From assembly GCF_004331735.1 (NCBI RefSeq), contig NZ_SJSO01000001.1, positions 124,001 to 188,000 on the forward strand: DNA of 64,000 nt. The letters are read 5' to 3'. Below the pieces are notes generated by a model. It worked only from the letters and a program-made list of their open reading frames with translations, was not told the origin of the DNA and searched no databases. The DNA is from Pedobacter psychrodurus (lineage in GTDB: Bacteria > Bacteroidota > Bacteroidia > Sphingobacteriales > Sphingobacteriaceae). This document shows, piece after piece, positions 44,370 to 55,429 of this stretch. Positions within the stretch are counted from its first letter, which is position 1. Each line of letters starts with the position of its first letter. Position numbers and translations under genes: made by a program.

Positions 44370-45236
44370 ATGATAACTCTCGAGAACGACTATATAAAAG
44401 TTAGCCTGGCAGCTAAAGGGGCAGAACTTCAAGGCTTATTTAGTAAAGAAACCAAGCTAGAATATTTATGGAATGCCAATCCTAAATATTGGGCAAAACA
44501 CAGCCCGGTTTTATTTCCTATTGTTGGCTCATTAAAAAATAACAGTTTTACTTACCAAGGTAAAAACTACGAACTACCACGCCATGGTTTCGCCCGCGAT
44601 CATGTTTTTAATTTCGAAAAAATAACTGAAACCGAAGCCGTTTTTACATTAATCCAAAACAAAGATACCTTAAAAGTATATCCTTTTTATTTCGAGTTGA
44701 AACTGAGGTATCAATTAATAGATAGAAAGCTGAACTTAACCTACGAGGTAAAAAACACAGGTACTGCCGAGCTTTTATTCTCAGTTGGCGCACACCCGGC
44801 ATTTGCGGTGCCCAATACACCCAATACCGTTTACGAAGATTACTACCTGGCCTTTAATAGCGATGAAAAATTAACTTTCTGGAAACTCGAAGATGGCTTA
44901 GTGGCCGATGAAACCCAACTCATTGAACTGGGTGGCCACAGGTTAAACCTTAAACATAACCTGTTTTATAACGATGCACTGGTTTTTAAAACCCTGCAAA
45001 GCAATTGCATTAGTTTGCTCAACACCAAAAACGATTATGGCCTGCATTTCCATTTCGAAGAATTTCCTTTCTTTGGTATATGGGCCGCTACTGATGCACC
45101 CTTTGTTTGTTTAGAGCCTTGGTGCGGGGTTGCCGATGGCGTTAACCACGATCAGGAATTAACACGCAAAGAGGGGATAGTAAAGCTTGATGCAGGCGAA
45201 AACTGGTCGCGGTTTTGGGAAGTAGAGTGTTTCTAG
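44370..45236 (+). CDS. Aldose 1-epimerase family protein
   Basis: 288 aa, galactose-mutarotase-like beta-sandwich. Seen: LWNANPKYWAKHSPVLFPIVGSLK near residue 30, RHGFARDHVF (substrate-binding His region), SVGAHPAFAVP (catalytic His) and FVCLEPWCG (catalytic Glu, about residue 255). It interconverts sugar anomers or hexose-6-phosphates; substrate open. A TACTTTTA box (44355-44362) ends 7 bp before the ATG, so the 5' leader is very short. Confidence 0.88.
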   Translation: MITLENDYIKVSLAAKGAELQGLFSKETKLEYLWNANPKYWAKHSPVLFPIVGSLKNNSFTYQGKNYELPRHGFARDHVFNFEKITETEAVFTLIQNKDTLKVYPFYFELKLRYQLIDRKLNLTYEVKNTGTAELLFSVGAHPAFAVPNTPNTVYEDYYLAFNSDEKLTFWKLEDGLVADETQLIELGGHRLNLKHNLFYNDALVFKTLQSNCISLLNTKNDYGLHFHFEEFPFFGIWAATDAPFVCLEPWCGVADGVNHDQELTRKEGIVKLDAGENWSRFWEVECF

Positions 45237-45356
45237 ATGGGTTACCGGCCTAAGGAAAAATAGCACAACAGCCTTCATTTCTTAATCTAGATTAAGAAAG
45301 TTGCGATACATAGGCACTAAATTGCAGCACATTGAATACAAAATGCTGTTAACAAG

Positions 45357-45788
45357 ATGAAAAATACGCCACACTTTGCACAATTATTTCTTCGGCTCGC
45401 TTTGGCCATCGGTTTTATTCTACCCGTTATGGACCGCTTTGGTTGGCTGGGCACACCGGGTTCGCCAACAGTTGGATGGGGCAATTGGTCGGTATTTTTA
45501 GATTATACCAACGCTTTAATGCCTTTTTTAGCAAGGCCTGTAGCCAATGTAATGGCTATTCTTGCCACCGCCGGCGAGTTGGTTTTTGCGGTATTGCTTA
45601 TCGTTGGATACAAGATTAAGTTGGCTGCTATCGGTAGTTTTTTGCTAACACTTGCCTTTGCAATCTCTATGTTCATCTTTGCAAATTACAGGGCCCCTTT
45701 TAATTATTCTGTTTTCGTAGTAAGCGCCTCCAGCTTGTTGCTGGCAACGCTGCCCAATTATAAATGGAGTATAGCAGCAGGCAAATAA
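45357..45788 (+). CDS. DoxX family membrane protein
   Basis: 143 aa with four membrane helices (LFLRLALAIGFILPVMDRFG; VANVMAILATAGELVFAVLLIVGY; LAAIGSFLLTLAFAISMFIFANY; VFVVSASSLLLATLP). The Arg in LFLRLALAIGF followed by a Glu in the second helix (AGELVFAV) matches DoxX-like proteins. Role unknown. Followed by a 555-bp non-coding interval with candidate RNAs. Confidence 0.8.
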   Translation: MKNTPHFAQLFLRLALAIGFILPVMDRFGWLGTPGSPTVGWGNWSVFLDYTNALMPFLARPVANVMAILATAGELVFAVLLIVGYKIKLAAIGSFLLTLAFAISMFIFANYRAPFNYSVFVVSASSLLLATLPNYKWSIAAGK

Positions 45789-45816
45789 TTATCCACATTA
45801 AATTTATTATCACGGT

Positions 45817-45846
45817 GTAGTGAAAACCACTACCCATAAAGGGGTA
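45817..45846. promoter_or_regulatory. Operator-like pair of inverted repeats
   Basis: GTAGTG aaaac CACTAC (45817-45833) overlaps TACCC ataaag GGGTA (45831-45846). Both are perfect, 16-29 bp upstream of the TTG box at 45862. The arrangement suggests a binding site for a dimeric regulator controlling the promoter below. The regulator is not identified. Confidence 0.45.
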
Positions 45847-45861
45847 TTTTTACCTTTTAAT

Positions 45862-45891
45862 TTGATGTTAACATGTTGATAACTATATTTA
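45862..45891 (+). promoter_or_regulatory. Promoter of candidate small RNA
   Basis: TTG (45862-45864), 19 bp, TATATTTA (45884-45891). The same spacing and -7 sequence occur in the thiS operon promoter (48675-48704). No ORF follows. Confidence 0.6.
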
Positions 45892-45896
45892 TAATG

Positions 45897-45964
45897 TTAA
45901 AATTAAATCAACGGGACGATTTAGATTAAAACACGAAGCCTTTCAGCAATGAAAGGCTTTTTTT
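45897..45964 (+). ncRNA. Candidate small RNA with terminator
   Basis: Transcription from the promoter above would give about 68 nt ending in the hairpin AAGCCTTTCA/TGAAAGGCTT (45936-45959) and TTTTT. Contains GGGACGATT (45913-45921), a word repeated at 46021 and 46927. No start codon with a meaningful ORF. Confidence 0.5.
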
Positions 45965-45966
45965 GT

Positions 45967-45998
45967 AAAAAAAACACGTCCCCAAAAGAGGACGTGTT
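45967..45998 (-). terminator. Minus-strand terminator facing the small RNA
   Basis: AACACGTCC (45973-45981) pairs with GGACGTGTT (45990-45998); on the minus strand it is followed by eight T. No minus-strand gene lies upstream (45999-46343), so a second, convergent RNA starting near a CATATTTG box at 46070 is possible. The rest of 46080-46343 shows nothing recognised. Confidence 0.6.
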
Positions 45999-46343
45999 CA
46001 CTCAAATCTGAAAGTATTTTGGGACGATTGAGCATTATTTCAATAAATGTTTAATACCCTGATGCAAATATGAAAAAGATAAAGGATTTATTCCCGTTCA
46101 GTTTTATTCATCTGTAAAGTAGCAACTTACCCAAAAATCCGCTAAGAATGAATAAAACTTCTTTTACCTAAAACAATTCTTTTTCTAATAGATTAGCTGC
46201 GTTATGGCCACAACAATAAAGCCCGAACCATAGAAATCACATTAATTTTCCAATGTCGAAAACGCCCTTACATTTGTCTCAAGCACACCCATTTTATCAT
46301 TGCTAAGCGCTGTATCTTAGTCGTAAACAAAATAAATAAGATT

Positions 46344-46769
46344 ATGGCAACCATGCATCCTTACTTAAACTTCGACGGCAAGGCCGAAGAAGCTTTTAAT
46401 TTTTATAAATCGGTTTTTGGTGGAGAATTTACCTTCTTTGCAAAAATGGGCAATACACCAGAATCGGACAAATTAACCAAGGAGGAAAAAAATCGTGTAA
46501 TGCATGTAGCCCTTCCCATTAATGAGCACACAACTTTAATGGCGTCTGATTGTGTGCCTTCTGCAGGACATGTACTTAAAGAAGGGAACAATATGTACAT
46601 TAATCTGAATGTCGATAGCCGTGAAGATGCCGATCGCTTTTTCAATGGCCTTTCAGCAGGCGGCACCATCGAAATGCCCATGGACGATATGTTCTGGGGC
46701 GATTACTTCGGTAGCTTTAAAGACAGGTTCGGGATCCAATGGATGGTTAATTTTAGCAATGCTCAATAA
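46344..46769 (+). CDS. VOC family protein, PhnB/3-demethylubiquinone-like
   Basis: 141 aa. Paired beta-alpha-beta-beta units: PYLNFDGKAEEAFNFYKSVFGGEFTFFAKMG and, in the second half, MYINLNVDSREDADRFFNGLSAGGTIEMPMDDMFWGDYFGSFKDRFGIQWMVNF. This is the PhnB-like subgroup of the glyoxalase fold. Metal binding or substrate unknown. Two starts are close together (MATMHPY); the first ATG at 46344 is used. Confidence 0.88.
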   Translation: MATMHPYLNFDGKAEEAFNFYKSVFGGEFTFFAKMGNTPESDKLTKEEKNRVMHVALPINEHTTLMASDCVPSAGHVLKEGNNMYINLNVDSREDADRFFNGLSAGGTIEMPMDDMFWGDYFGSFKDRFGIQWMVNFSNAQ

Positions 46770-46800
46770 TTGGGCAACTGCTTAGACTTTATAGGTGCAT

Positions 46801-46911
46801 CGTCATTGCGAAGCCGATTTTTCATCGGATGAAGCAATCTTATCGTAGGCAGGAAAGATTGCTTCCCCGAAAAGTCGGGGCAGGCTGTCGTTCCTCCTCG
46901 CAATGACGCCC
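46801..46911. repeat. GTCATTGCGA inverted repeat (family C) with inserted hairpin
   Basis: Same outer and inner arms as 39168-39258, plus about 20 extra bp holding CCCCGA aaag TCGGGG (46865-46880) inside the right half. Left small hairpin GCCGAT ttttc ATCGG. Confidence 0.9.
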
Positions 46912-46980
46912 GATGTTTGATTATCCGGGACGATTAGATTAGTAATTCAAGCCCCGATTTCATCAGGGCTAATTTTGTGT

Positions 46981-48282
46981 TTAAATATTAGCCAACGCTT
47001 TAACCAAATCCTGAAAACCAGGTCTGTTTAATGGCGATGCAACTAAACAGGCATCTCTTAGGGCACTCAAAGCATTCAAACATGCGCTGCTTACCGCTTC
47101 GTTTTTTAAAGAAAGTAAATCATCGAGCAGGTAACCATAAGCACTCACTTCTATCCGCTCCAAAGCAGGGGCCAGTGCAGCATCAGCCTGATCGTAAAAA
47201 CTTGCAGCACCGAAATCGCCGAACAACGTACTACCCTCATCATCAATCAGGGTATTGTGTGCATATAAATCGCCATGCATAATCCCTGCCTCGTGCAATT
47301 GAGCAGCTAACGATGCGATGGTTTTGGCAATGCTTAACAACTGTTTTTCTGACAGCTGCATACCTTCAGGGAAAACATCCCTGGTGCAGCTTTCTAAACT
47401 CGGCGGATTACCCAGATTATAAAAATGATGAGGAATGAGGTCCATCACCAGTCCTTTTTTATCTTCAGGGTGCAGGGCAATCTGCCCGATTAAATTAACC
47501 AAACCAGGGTGATAACCTGCAGCAATATAGGCCGTCATTTCATCTTCTGGCAAACCATCACTGGTTACATTACCCTTAAATATTTTAACGGCTACCTCTT
47601 GAGTTTCATCACCAATAGTCCGGTTTGCTTTTGAAATAATACCCGAAGCACCTTCACCCAATAAATGATTAATCTCTAAATCATGCCAATTAATTAACGA
47701 AAGTGTTTCTACAGCAGGCGTTTTACTAAAGTTGTTCCCCGAAAATGCAATCCACGAAAGTTTAGGCATAGTGGCAATCCACTCTGGTAACTCATGCAAT
47801 TTATTAGCGGCTATCCGCAATAACGATAAATTTTGGCAGCGGCTTAATTCATCGGGCAATTGCGCCAAACGGTTACCCGATAACATCAGCTTTTGCATGC
47901 GCATACACTGTCCAATTTCTTTTGGTAATTCGGTAATATTGTTGTTTGTTAAAATCAGCCAGCGAAGATTAGGATTGAGCGATTTTGCAGGCACCGTTTT
48001 AATCTGGTTGGATTTAAAACCTACAATATCCAACAAAGGGCAATCGGCTAGTACCTCAGGCATAACCGTGAAAAGGTTTTCGGAACAGAAGAAAATCTTC
48101 AATTTCTTTAACCGGCCAAAATCTTCCGGCAGGGCACTAAGCTTATTAAAAGAAAGATCCAATACTTCCAGCGTATCGGCCAGATCGAATATTTCTTCAG
48201 GAAAAGAGCGAAGATCTTCTGATAGCTTCAACGATACCGCTCCTTTAAGTTTTCCGCTTTGTAATGCTAACAGGCTTTGCAT
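46981..48282 (-). CDS. Leucine-rich repeat protein kinase
   Basis: 433 aa. Residues about 1-195 are eight leucine-rich repeats (LEVLDLSFNKLSALPEDFGRL; MQKLMLSGNRLAQLPDELS; LSLLRIAANKLHELPEWI). Residues about 205-430 are a eukaryotic-like kinase: glycine loop LGEGASGIISKA, Lys in EVAVKIFKG, catalytic loop MHGDLYAHNTLI, DFG in FGDFGAAS. The catalytic Asp and metal Asp are present, so it may be active. No membrane helix; cytoplasmic. LRR-kinase fusions are common in plants and rare in bacteria. Single gene. Confidence 0.88.
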   Translation of the reverse strand: MQSLLALQSGKLKGAVSLKLSEDLRSFPEEIFDLADTLEVLDLSFNKLSALPEDFGRLKKLKIFFCSENLFTVMPEVLADCPLLDIVGFKSNQIKTVPAKSLNPNLRWLILTNNNITELPKEIGQCMRMQKLMLSGNRLAQLPDELSRCQNLSLLRIAANKLHELPEWIATMPKLSWIAFSGNNFSKTPAVETLSLINWHDLEINHLLGEGASGIISKANRTIGDETQEVAVKIFKGNVTSDGLPEDEMTAYIAAGYHPGLVNLIGQIALHPEDKKGLVMDLIPHHFYNLGNPPSLESCTRDVFPEGMQLSEKQLLSIAKTIASLAAQLHEAGIMHGDLYAHNTLIDDEGSTLFGDFGAASFYDQADAALAPALERIEVSAYGYLLDDLLSLKNEAVSSACLNALSALRDACLVASPLNRPGFQDLVKALANI

Positions 48283-48364
48283 GTATTAAGGTTCTAGTTT
48301 ATTGGTAGCGAAGATAGGGGTTTTTCTTAAGTCGGGAGTTCGGAGTAGATCAACCTTTGAAGCG

Positions 48365-48480
48365 CTTTTAGGTTTTGGAAATGAATGTCAGTATTCCATG
48401 GGATGAAGTGGTCCCGCTATCCGTTTCAGCCGATGAAGAATCGGCATCCACTGCCATCAGGTTTATAATGAAAGGTTAGT
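48365..48480. repeat. Partial family A repeat
   Basis: Shares gtcccgctatccgtttcag, the hairpin GCCGAT gaaga ATCGGC (48429-48445) and catcaggttta with the 3.4- and 27-kb copies, with yet another stem. The flanking 48481-48670 is AT-rich with nothing recognised. Confidence 0.7.
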
Positions 48481-48674
48481 GCCAATAATATAATCCCCAC
48501 GCCATCCTGCTCTAGCACCAATTTAAACAATTAACCAGATCCCTCTATATCATAAACATAAATACATAGATTTTATCTATATCTATCCTTTCTCCACAAC
48601 TCAAATACCAATAAGCAGTAACAATAAACCCCAGCATATCTTTCTTTCATAAAAACCTTCTTTCATTTTTTTAT

Positions 48675-48704
48675 TTGCAATAGAAATTTAATCCTATATA
48701 TTTA
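48675..48704 (+). promoter_or_regulatory. Promoter of the thiamine operon
   Basis: TTG (48675-48677), 19 bp, TATATTTA (48697-48704). Predicted start about 10 nt before the riboswitch. Confidence 0.7.
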
Positions 48705-48713
48705 CAAAAACTT

Positions 48714-48780
48714 TAGGGGTGCCTACGTGCTGAGAAATACCCTTTGAACCTGATGCAGTTAGTACTGCCGAAGGGAAAAG
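48714..48780 (+). ncRNA. TPP riboswitch of the thiS-thiF operon
   Basis: AGGGGTGCC, CTGAGA, ATACCC, ACCTGATGCAGTTAGTACTGCCG and AAGGGAA form a compact THI element without P3 expansion. Downstream, AGCAATAAATTGCT (48784-48797) and CCCCattgcGGGG (48810-48822) could serve as the expression platform between aptamer and thiS ATG (48855). Confidence 0.95.
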
Positions 48781-48854
48781 TGAAAGCAATAAATTGCTGT
48801 CTTTTCGACCCCATTGCGGGGCAATCTCTATAGTTTTTCCAATTTTTTTTAAAT

Positions 48855-50953
<2,099 letters not shown>

Positions 50954-50959
50954 CTGCCA

Positions 50960-51562
50960 ATGGAACTGATTGTAATTGCCAAGCCAACCCTTTTTAAGGA
51001 AGAGTGCCATCTTGTAAACCAGCTTTTCGAAGCCGGCTTACAGGTTTTCCATTTGCGGAAGGAAAATGCCGGTGAGGCCGATTACCGTAAAATTGTGGAA
51101 GGAATTTTACCCGAATATCATCCACGCATTGCTTTACACCATTTCCATACACTGGCTACCGATTATAACATTACAAGAATCCACCATACCGAAAGTTTCA
51201 GAAAAAGAATTACACCCAATACCCTGACTCAAAAGCATATATGGAGCACTTCTATCCATCAGTTATCAGATATAGATCGCATCACGCCATACCATTACAG
51301 CTTTTATGGCCCGGTATTTAATAGCCTTTCCAAACCAGGCTACATGGGGATTATTCCTCCTGGTTTTCATTTAAACAAGCATAACAGCAAAACAAAACTG
51401 ATTGCGCTAGGCGGCATCGGTTTAAACCAGATCGATCAGGTAAAGGAAATGAATTTCGATGGTATTGCCCTATTGGGTACTATCTGGAACGATCCGACAC
51501 AAGCCTTAAGCAATTTTAAAAAAGCGAAGCGCCATTGCCTGGCGCACCATCAAACCCTTTAA
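50960..51562 (+). CDS. tenI: TenI-like protein (thiazole tautomerase type)
   Basis: 200 aa, ThiE/TenI TIM barrel. The ThiE metal-site Asp pair is absent (ALHHFH instead of VND), but the TSIHQL loop keeps a His where TenI has its SVH active-site His, while the ThiE paralogues have Asn (SANT). Such proteins in thiazole operons aromatise the thiazole product (TenI) rather than join the two moieties. Position between thiC and thiE, 6 bp after thiC, fits. Pathway is a reasoned guess. Confidence 0.7.
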   Translation: MELIVIAKPTLFKEECHLVNQLFEAGLQVFHLRKENAGEADYRKIVEGILPEYHPRIALHHFHTLATDYNITRIHHTESFRKRITPNTLTQKHIWSTSIHQLSDIDRITPYHYSFYGPVFNSLSKPGYMGIIPPGFHLNKHNSKTKLIALGGIGLNQIDQVKEMNFDGIALLGTIWNDPTQALSNFKKAKRHCLAHHQTL

Positions 51563-51572
51563 AAACATCAAA

Positions 51573-52208
51573 ATGATTCACCCATTACAATATATTTCGC
51601 AAGCACCCCGAACAGGCACCCATTTAGATGCCATTGAAACCGTACTTCAAGCTGGCGGAAAATGGATTCAGCTCCGCATTAAAAACCAACCTGAAGCCGA
51701 AGTATTGCCTTTTGCAAAAGCAGCGCAAGCCTTATGCGAAAAGTATGGCGCCAAACTTATCGTAAACGATTTTCCTCACCTGGCTAAAGCTGTGGGCAGT
51801 TATGGCGTACACCTGGGTTTGCAGGATATGCCCATTGCCGAAGCCAGAAAAATTATCGGCGCTACACAGCTCATTGGCGGCACAGCCAATACCTTCGAAC
51901 ACATTTTACAACGAGTGGCCGAAGGGGCCGATTACATTGGTCTTGGCCCTTTCAGGTTTACGCGGACAAAAGAAAACCTGAGCCCGATAGTTGGCTTAGC
52001 AGGTTACCATAAATTGATGGAAAAAGTAAGAAGGGTCGGAATCAATACTCCGATTATTGCCATAGGCGGTATCGAAGCAGCAGATATTCCAGCTATACTC
52101 GAAACCGGAATTTATGGTGTTGCAGTATCGGCAGCGCTTACCAACCAAATCCAAACTTCGGCTGTGCTACACGAAATTAACAGCAAATTCACCATGCACT
52201 CGCTTTAA
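51573..52208 (+). CDS. thiE: Thiamine phosphate synthase (ThiE), paralogue 2
   Basis: 211 aa. Joins HMP-PP to thiazole phosphate. More canonical than the copy at 23.3 kb: WIQLRIKN (Arg, Lys), LIVNDFPHL (Asp of the metal site), [10 protein letters not shown] (second Asp), [20 protein letters not shown] and [11 protein letters not shown]. 10 bp after the TenI-like gene. Confidence 0.93.
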   Translation: MIHPLQYISQAPRTGTHLDAIETVLQAGGKWIQLRIKNQPEAEVLPFAKAAQALCEKYGAKLIVNDFPHLAKAVGSYGVHLGLQDMPIAEARKIIGATQLIGGTANTFEHILQRVAEGADYIGLGPFRFTRTKENLSPIVGLAGYHKLMEKVRRVGINTPIIAIGGIEAADIPAILETGIYGVAVSAALTNQIQTSAVLHEINSKFTMHSL

Positions 52209-52218
52209 AACCATAGAT

Positions 52219-52989
52219 ATGTTAACAATTGCAGATCAAACCTTCAGTTCGCGCCTCTTTACCGGAACAGGAAAATTTAGTTCGGCCAGGGAAATGGAAA
52301 GCGCATTAATTGCCTCGGCCTCCGAACTGGTTACCGTAGCCCTTAAACGTGTCGATTTAAAAGGCAAGGATGATGATATCCTCCATCACCTCAAACACCC
52401 ACACATTAACTTATTGCCCAATACTTCTGGTGTGCGTAATGCCAAAGAGGCTGTTTTTGCCGCACAGCTGGCACGCGAAGCCTTAGAAACCAATTGGATC
52501 AAGTTAGAAATCCATCCCGACCCCAAATACCTGATGCCCGACCCGATTGAAACCCTGAAAGCGACGGAAGAACTGGTTAAACTCGGTTTTGTAGTGCTGC
52601 CTTATATACATGCCGACCCGGTTTTATGTAAACGTTTAGAAGATGTGGGTACCGCGGCGGTGATGCCATTAGGCTCGCCCATCGGCAGTAATAAAGGATT
52701 AAGAACCATCGATTTTTTGGAGATTATCATCAGCCAAAGCAGGGTTCCGGTAATTATCGATGCCGGTATAGGTGCACCGTCTGATGCGGCAAAAGCTATG
52801 GAAATTGGTGCCGATGCCGTTTTGGTGAATACCGCAATTGCCATAGCCAAAAACCCAACCAACATGGCCACTGCATTTAAACTGGCCGTGGAAGCCGGCA
52901 GAATGGCCTTCGAATCTAAACTGGGTGGCCAGCAACATCACGCTACAGCCAGTAGCCCACTAACCGCATTTCTTGATGAACAGTTTTAA
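52219..52989 (+). CDS. thiG: Thiazole synthase ThiG
   Basis: 256 aa from the ATG at 52219 ([20 protein letters not shown]). The frame is open earlier, but that part overlaps thiE and is not ThiG-like. TIM barrel with the Schiff-base Lys in [10 protein letters not shown] (about residue 45), [13 protein letters not shown], and [10 protein letters not shown], plus [27 protein letters not shown]. It condenses DXP, dehydroglycine and ThiS-thiocarboxylate. Its stop overlaps the thiH start by 14 bp. Confidence 0.95.
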   Translation: MLTIADQTFSSRLFTGTGKFSSAREMESALIASASELVTVALKRVDLKGKDDDILHHLKHPHINLLPNTSGVRNAKEAVFAAQLAREALETNWIKLEIHPDPKYLMPDPIETLKATEELVKLGFVVLPYIHADPVLCKRLEDVGTAAVMPLGSPIGSNKGLRTIDFLEIIISQSRVPVIIDAGIGAPSDAAKAMEIGADAVLVNTAIAIAKNPTNMATAFKLAVEAGRMAFESKLGGQQHHATASSPLTAFLDEQF

Positions 52990-54100
52990 CGAGGTATTCG
53001 AATCTTACAGCTGGGACGATACCAAAGCCAGTATTTACGATAAGACCGCAGCCGATGTAGAAAGGGCGCTCCACAATACACAGCGCAGCCTCGAAGATTT
53101 TAAGGCGCTCATTTCGCCTGCGGCTTTGCCCTATCTCGAAGATATGGCGCAAATTAGCCAGCGTTTAACCTTAGATCGTTTTGGAAGGGTAATCCAGATG
53201 TACATCCCCCTCTACCTCTCCAACGAGTGTAACAACATTTGTACCTATTGTGGTTTCAGTTACGACAATAAGGTACGGCGTAGAACCCTTAATCCGATGG
53301 AAATTATGCAAGAAGTTGCGGTAATTAAAGGGATGGGTTACGACCATGTTTTACTCGTTACGGGCGAAGCCAACCAAAGTGTACATACCGATTATTTTAA
53401 AAAAGTATTAGACCTCATCAGTCCACATTTTGCCCATATATCCATGGAGGTACAGCCTTTGGATGTAGCCGACTATGAAACCCTTATTCCGCACGGGCTA
53501 AATACGGTATTGGTTTACCAGGAAACCTACCACCAGGACGATTACCGCAAACACCACCCTAAAGGCAAAAAATCTAACTTTTTATACCGCTTAGAAACCC
53601 CCGACCGATTGGGGCAGGCAGGCATCCATAAAATGGGCCTGGGTGTTTTAATCGGACTGGAAGACTGGCGAACAGATTCTTTTTTTACGGCCCTACATCT
53701 ATCTTACCTCGAAAAACAGTATTGGCAAAGTAAATTCAGCATCTCGTTCCCCAGGTTACGGCCTTTTAGCGGTGGTTTAGAGCCTAAAGTGGTTATGAAC
53801 GATAAGGAATTGGTGCAACTGATCTGCGCTTACCGTTTATTTAATAGTGAAGTAGAACTCTCTATCTCTACCCGCGAAACCATGGCTTTCAGAAACCAGG
53901 TAATTAAGTTGGGTATTACCGCCATTAGTGCCGGTTCTAAAACCAATCCGGGTGGCTACCAGGTAGAACCGCAATCGTTAGAGCAGTTCGAAATATCTGA
54001 TGAACGCTCGGCACAGGAAATTGCAGCCATGATCAGAAAACAGGGTTACGAGCCCATTTGGAAAGATTGGGATATGAGTTTGATCAGCAAATCATGTTAG
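52976..54100 (+). CDS. thiH: 2-iminoacetate synthase (tyrosine lyase) ThiH
   Basis: 374 aa from the ATG at 52976. Radical-SAM motif [10 protein letters not shown] (about residues 84-93) and the ThiH-specific C-terminal region. It cleaves tyrosine to dehydroglycine and p-cresol for the thiazole ring; having ThiH rather than a glycine oxidase (ThiO) is the anaerobe-compatible route. Overlaps thiG at its start and thiF at its end, so translation is coupled. Confidence 0.95.
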   Translation: MNSFNEVFESYSWDDTKASIYDKTAADVERALHNTQRSLEDFKALISPAALPYLEDMAQISQRLTLDRFGRVIQMYIPLYLSNECNNICTYCGFSYDNKVRRRTLNPMEIMQEVAVIKGMGYDHVLLVTGEANQSVHTDYFKKVLDLISPHFAHISMEVQPLDVADYETLIPHGLNTVLVYQETYHQDDYRKHHPKGKKSNFLYRLETPDRLGQAGIHKMGLGVLIGLEDWRTDSFFTALHLSYLEKQYWQSKFSISFPRLRPFSGGLEPKVVMNDKELVQLICAYRLFNSEVELSISTRETMAFRNQVIKLGITAISAGSKTNPGGYQVEPQSLEQFEISDERSAQEIAAMIRKQGYEPIWKDWDMSLISKSC

Positions 54101-55137
54101 TAAAAGAAGAACTAAACCGCTACATCAGGCAAATGATCTTGCCCGAGCTAGGCTTAGCAGGGCAAGAAAAACTAAAAGCCGCCAAAGTACTGGTAATAGG
54201 CGCCGGTGGCTTGGGCTGCCCTATGCTGCAATACCTGGCAGCGGCTGGGGTGGGCGAAATTGGCATTATCGATGATGATGTAGTGGAGCTAAGCAATTTA
54301 CACCGGCAGATTTTATATAACCACACCGATATTGGTCAGCCGAAGGCACAGGTGGCGGCAGCGAAACTGGCCATGCTTAACCCGCATATTCGACTGACCG
54401 CTTACCATGAGCGCTTTACGGCTGAACGGGCTGGACATATCTGTCAGGATTATGATCTGGTGATCGATTGTTCGGATAATTTTACCACCCGTTACTTAGT
54501 GAACGATACCTGCGTGGCTTTGGGCAAAACACTTATTTTCGGGTCTATTTTACAGTTTGAAGGACAAGTGGCCGTATTTAACCACCAGGGCAGCGCAAAC
54601 TATAGAGACCTCTATCCGGCACCACCAACTGAAAATATTAACTGTGTAGAAGGAGGGGTAATTGGCATTTTACCTGGCCTAATTGGTTTGTACATGGCCA
54701 ACGAAGCCATAAAATTAATCTGCGGCATTGGCGAAACACTTTCGGGCAAACTGATGACCGTTAATGCATTGAACAATGCGGTATTGATATTTAAAATTGC
54801 CTCAAAAAAACCAACTGATACCGCAAAACCAGCGCCCGCCAAAACCGATAAAGCCATATCAGAAATCGATAAAACAACATTGGATAACTGGCTGGAAACC
54901 AATGCTGACGAAGTTTTTTTAATCGATGTACGCGAAAGCTACGAACATGAAGACGACAGTATTGGAGGCATCAACCTTCCGTTATACGAGTTAACAGCAT
55001 CGCTTACCGCTATCCCAAAAAACAAAAAAGTAGTGTGTTATTGCCAAACCGGGCAAAGAAGCAAAATGGCTGTACAGTTGTTGAGCGGGATTTATCAAGG
55101 TGAGGTGTATAGTTTAAAAGGAGGTATCTTTGGTTAA
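54094..55137 (+). CDS. thiF: ThiF/MoeB-type adenylyltransferase fused to rhodanese
   Basis: 347 aa from the ATG at 54094, which overlaps the thiH stop by 7 bp. Residues 1-250 are an E1-like domain: nucleotide loop GAGGLGCPMLQYLAAAGVGEIGIIDDDVVELSNLHRQI, acidic DCSDNFTTRY, Cys in NINCVEGGVIG. The CxxC zinc pairs usually found in MoeB/ThiF are missing (NYRDLYP at the first site). A Pro/Lys/Thr-rich linker (about 250-275) leads to a rhodanese domain with catalytic Cys in VVCYCQTGQRS. It adenylates ThiS and may provide persulphide sulphur itself. Last gene of the operon. Confidence 0.9.
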   Translation: MLVKEELNRYIRQMILPELGLAGQEKLKAAKVLVIGAGGLGCPMLQYLAAAGVGEIGIIDDDVVELSNLHRQILYNHTDIGQPKAQVAAAKLAMLNPHIRLTAYHERFTAERAGHICQDYDLVIDCSDNFTTRYLVNDTCVALGKTLIFGSILQFEGQVAVFNHQGSANYRDLYPAPPTENINCVEGGVIGILPGLIGLYMANEAIKLICGIGETLSGKLMTVNALNNAVLIFKIASKKPTDTAKPAPAKTDKAISEIDKTTLDNWLETNADEVFLIDVRESYEHEDDSIGGINLPLYELTASLTAIPKNKKVVCYCQTGQRSKMAVQLLSGIYQGEVYSLKGGIFG

Positions 55138-55155
55138 TTGTTTAAATCGGTAATT

Positions 55156-55360
55156 GATACCAAACTCCAACTAAGATTCCATGTGGTCTGTCCTTCCGTG
55201 GCAAAAAATCTCTCACAGATTACGCTGACCGGCGCGGCGTTTGTTCATCCTCAAAGATCCTTCGACTCTGCTCAGGATGACGATCGCGAGGGAGTATTTG
55301 TTAATAGATGCCAAACTCCAACTAAGATTCTGTGTATTCTGTGGCAAAAAATCTTAAGCT
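55156..55360. repeat. Imperfect direct repeat and family D-like fragment
   Basis: gatNccaaactccaactaag plus atgtggtctg..gtggcaaaaaatct occurs at about 55157-55210 and again at 55308-55352. Between them lies aagatccttcgactctgctcaggatgacga. An ORF reading across both copies is a by-product. No gene in 55138-55429. Confidence 0.7.
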
Positions 55361-55429
55361 GATCGGCGTAGCGTTAGTACAACCCTTAAAATCCTCAAAT
55401 CGACTCCATACTTCAACTAACCGCCTAAC

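Noticed and set aside
52114..52218. N-terminal extension of ThiG overlapping thiE
   Set aside because: The sequence is the out-of-frame reading of the ThiE C-terminus; family members start at MLTIADQTF.
55138..55362. Plus-strand ORF directly after thiF, 74 codons
   Set aside because: It reads through two copies of a direct repeat and a ccttcgactctgctcaggatgacg repeat fragment; the protein has no domain and no sensible composition.
55138..55429. Search for a lanthipeptide precursor downstream of the cluster
   Set aside because: Minus-strand frames hit stops within a few codons of each ATG (for example ATG GAG TCG ATT TGA near 55410); nothing suitable.
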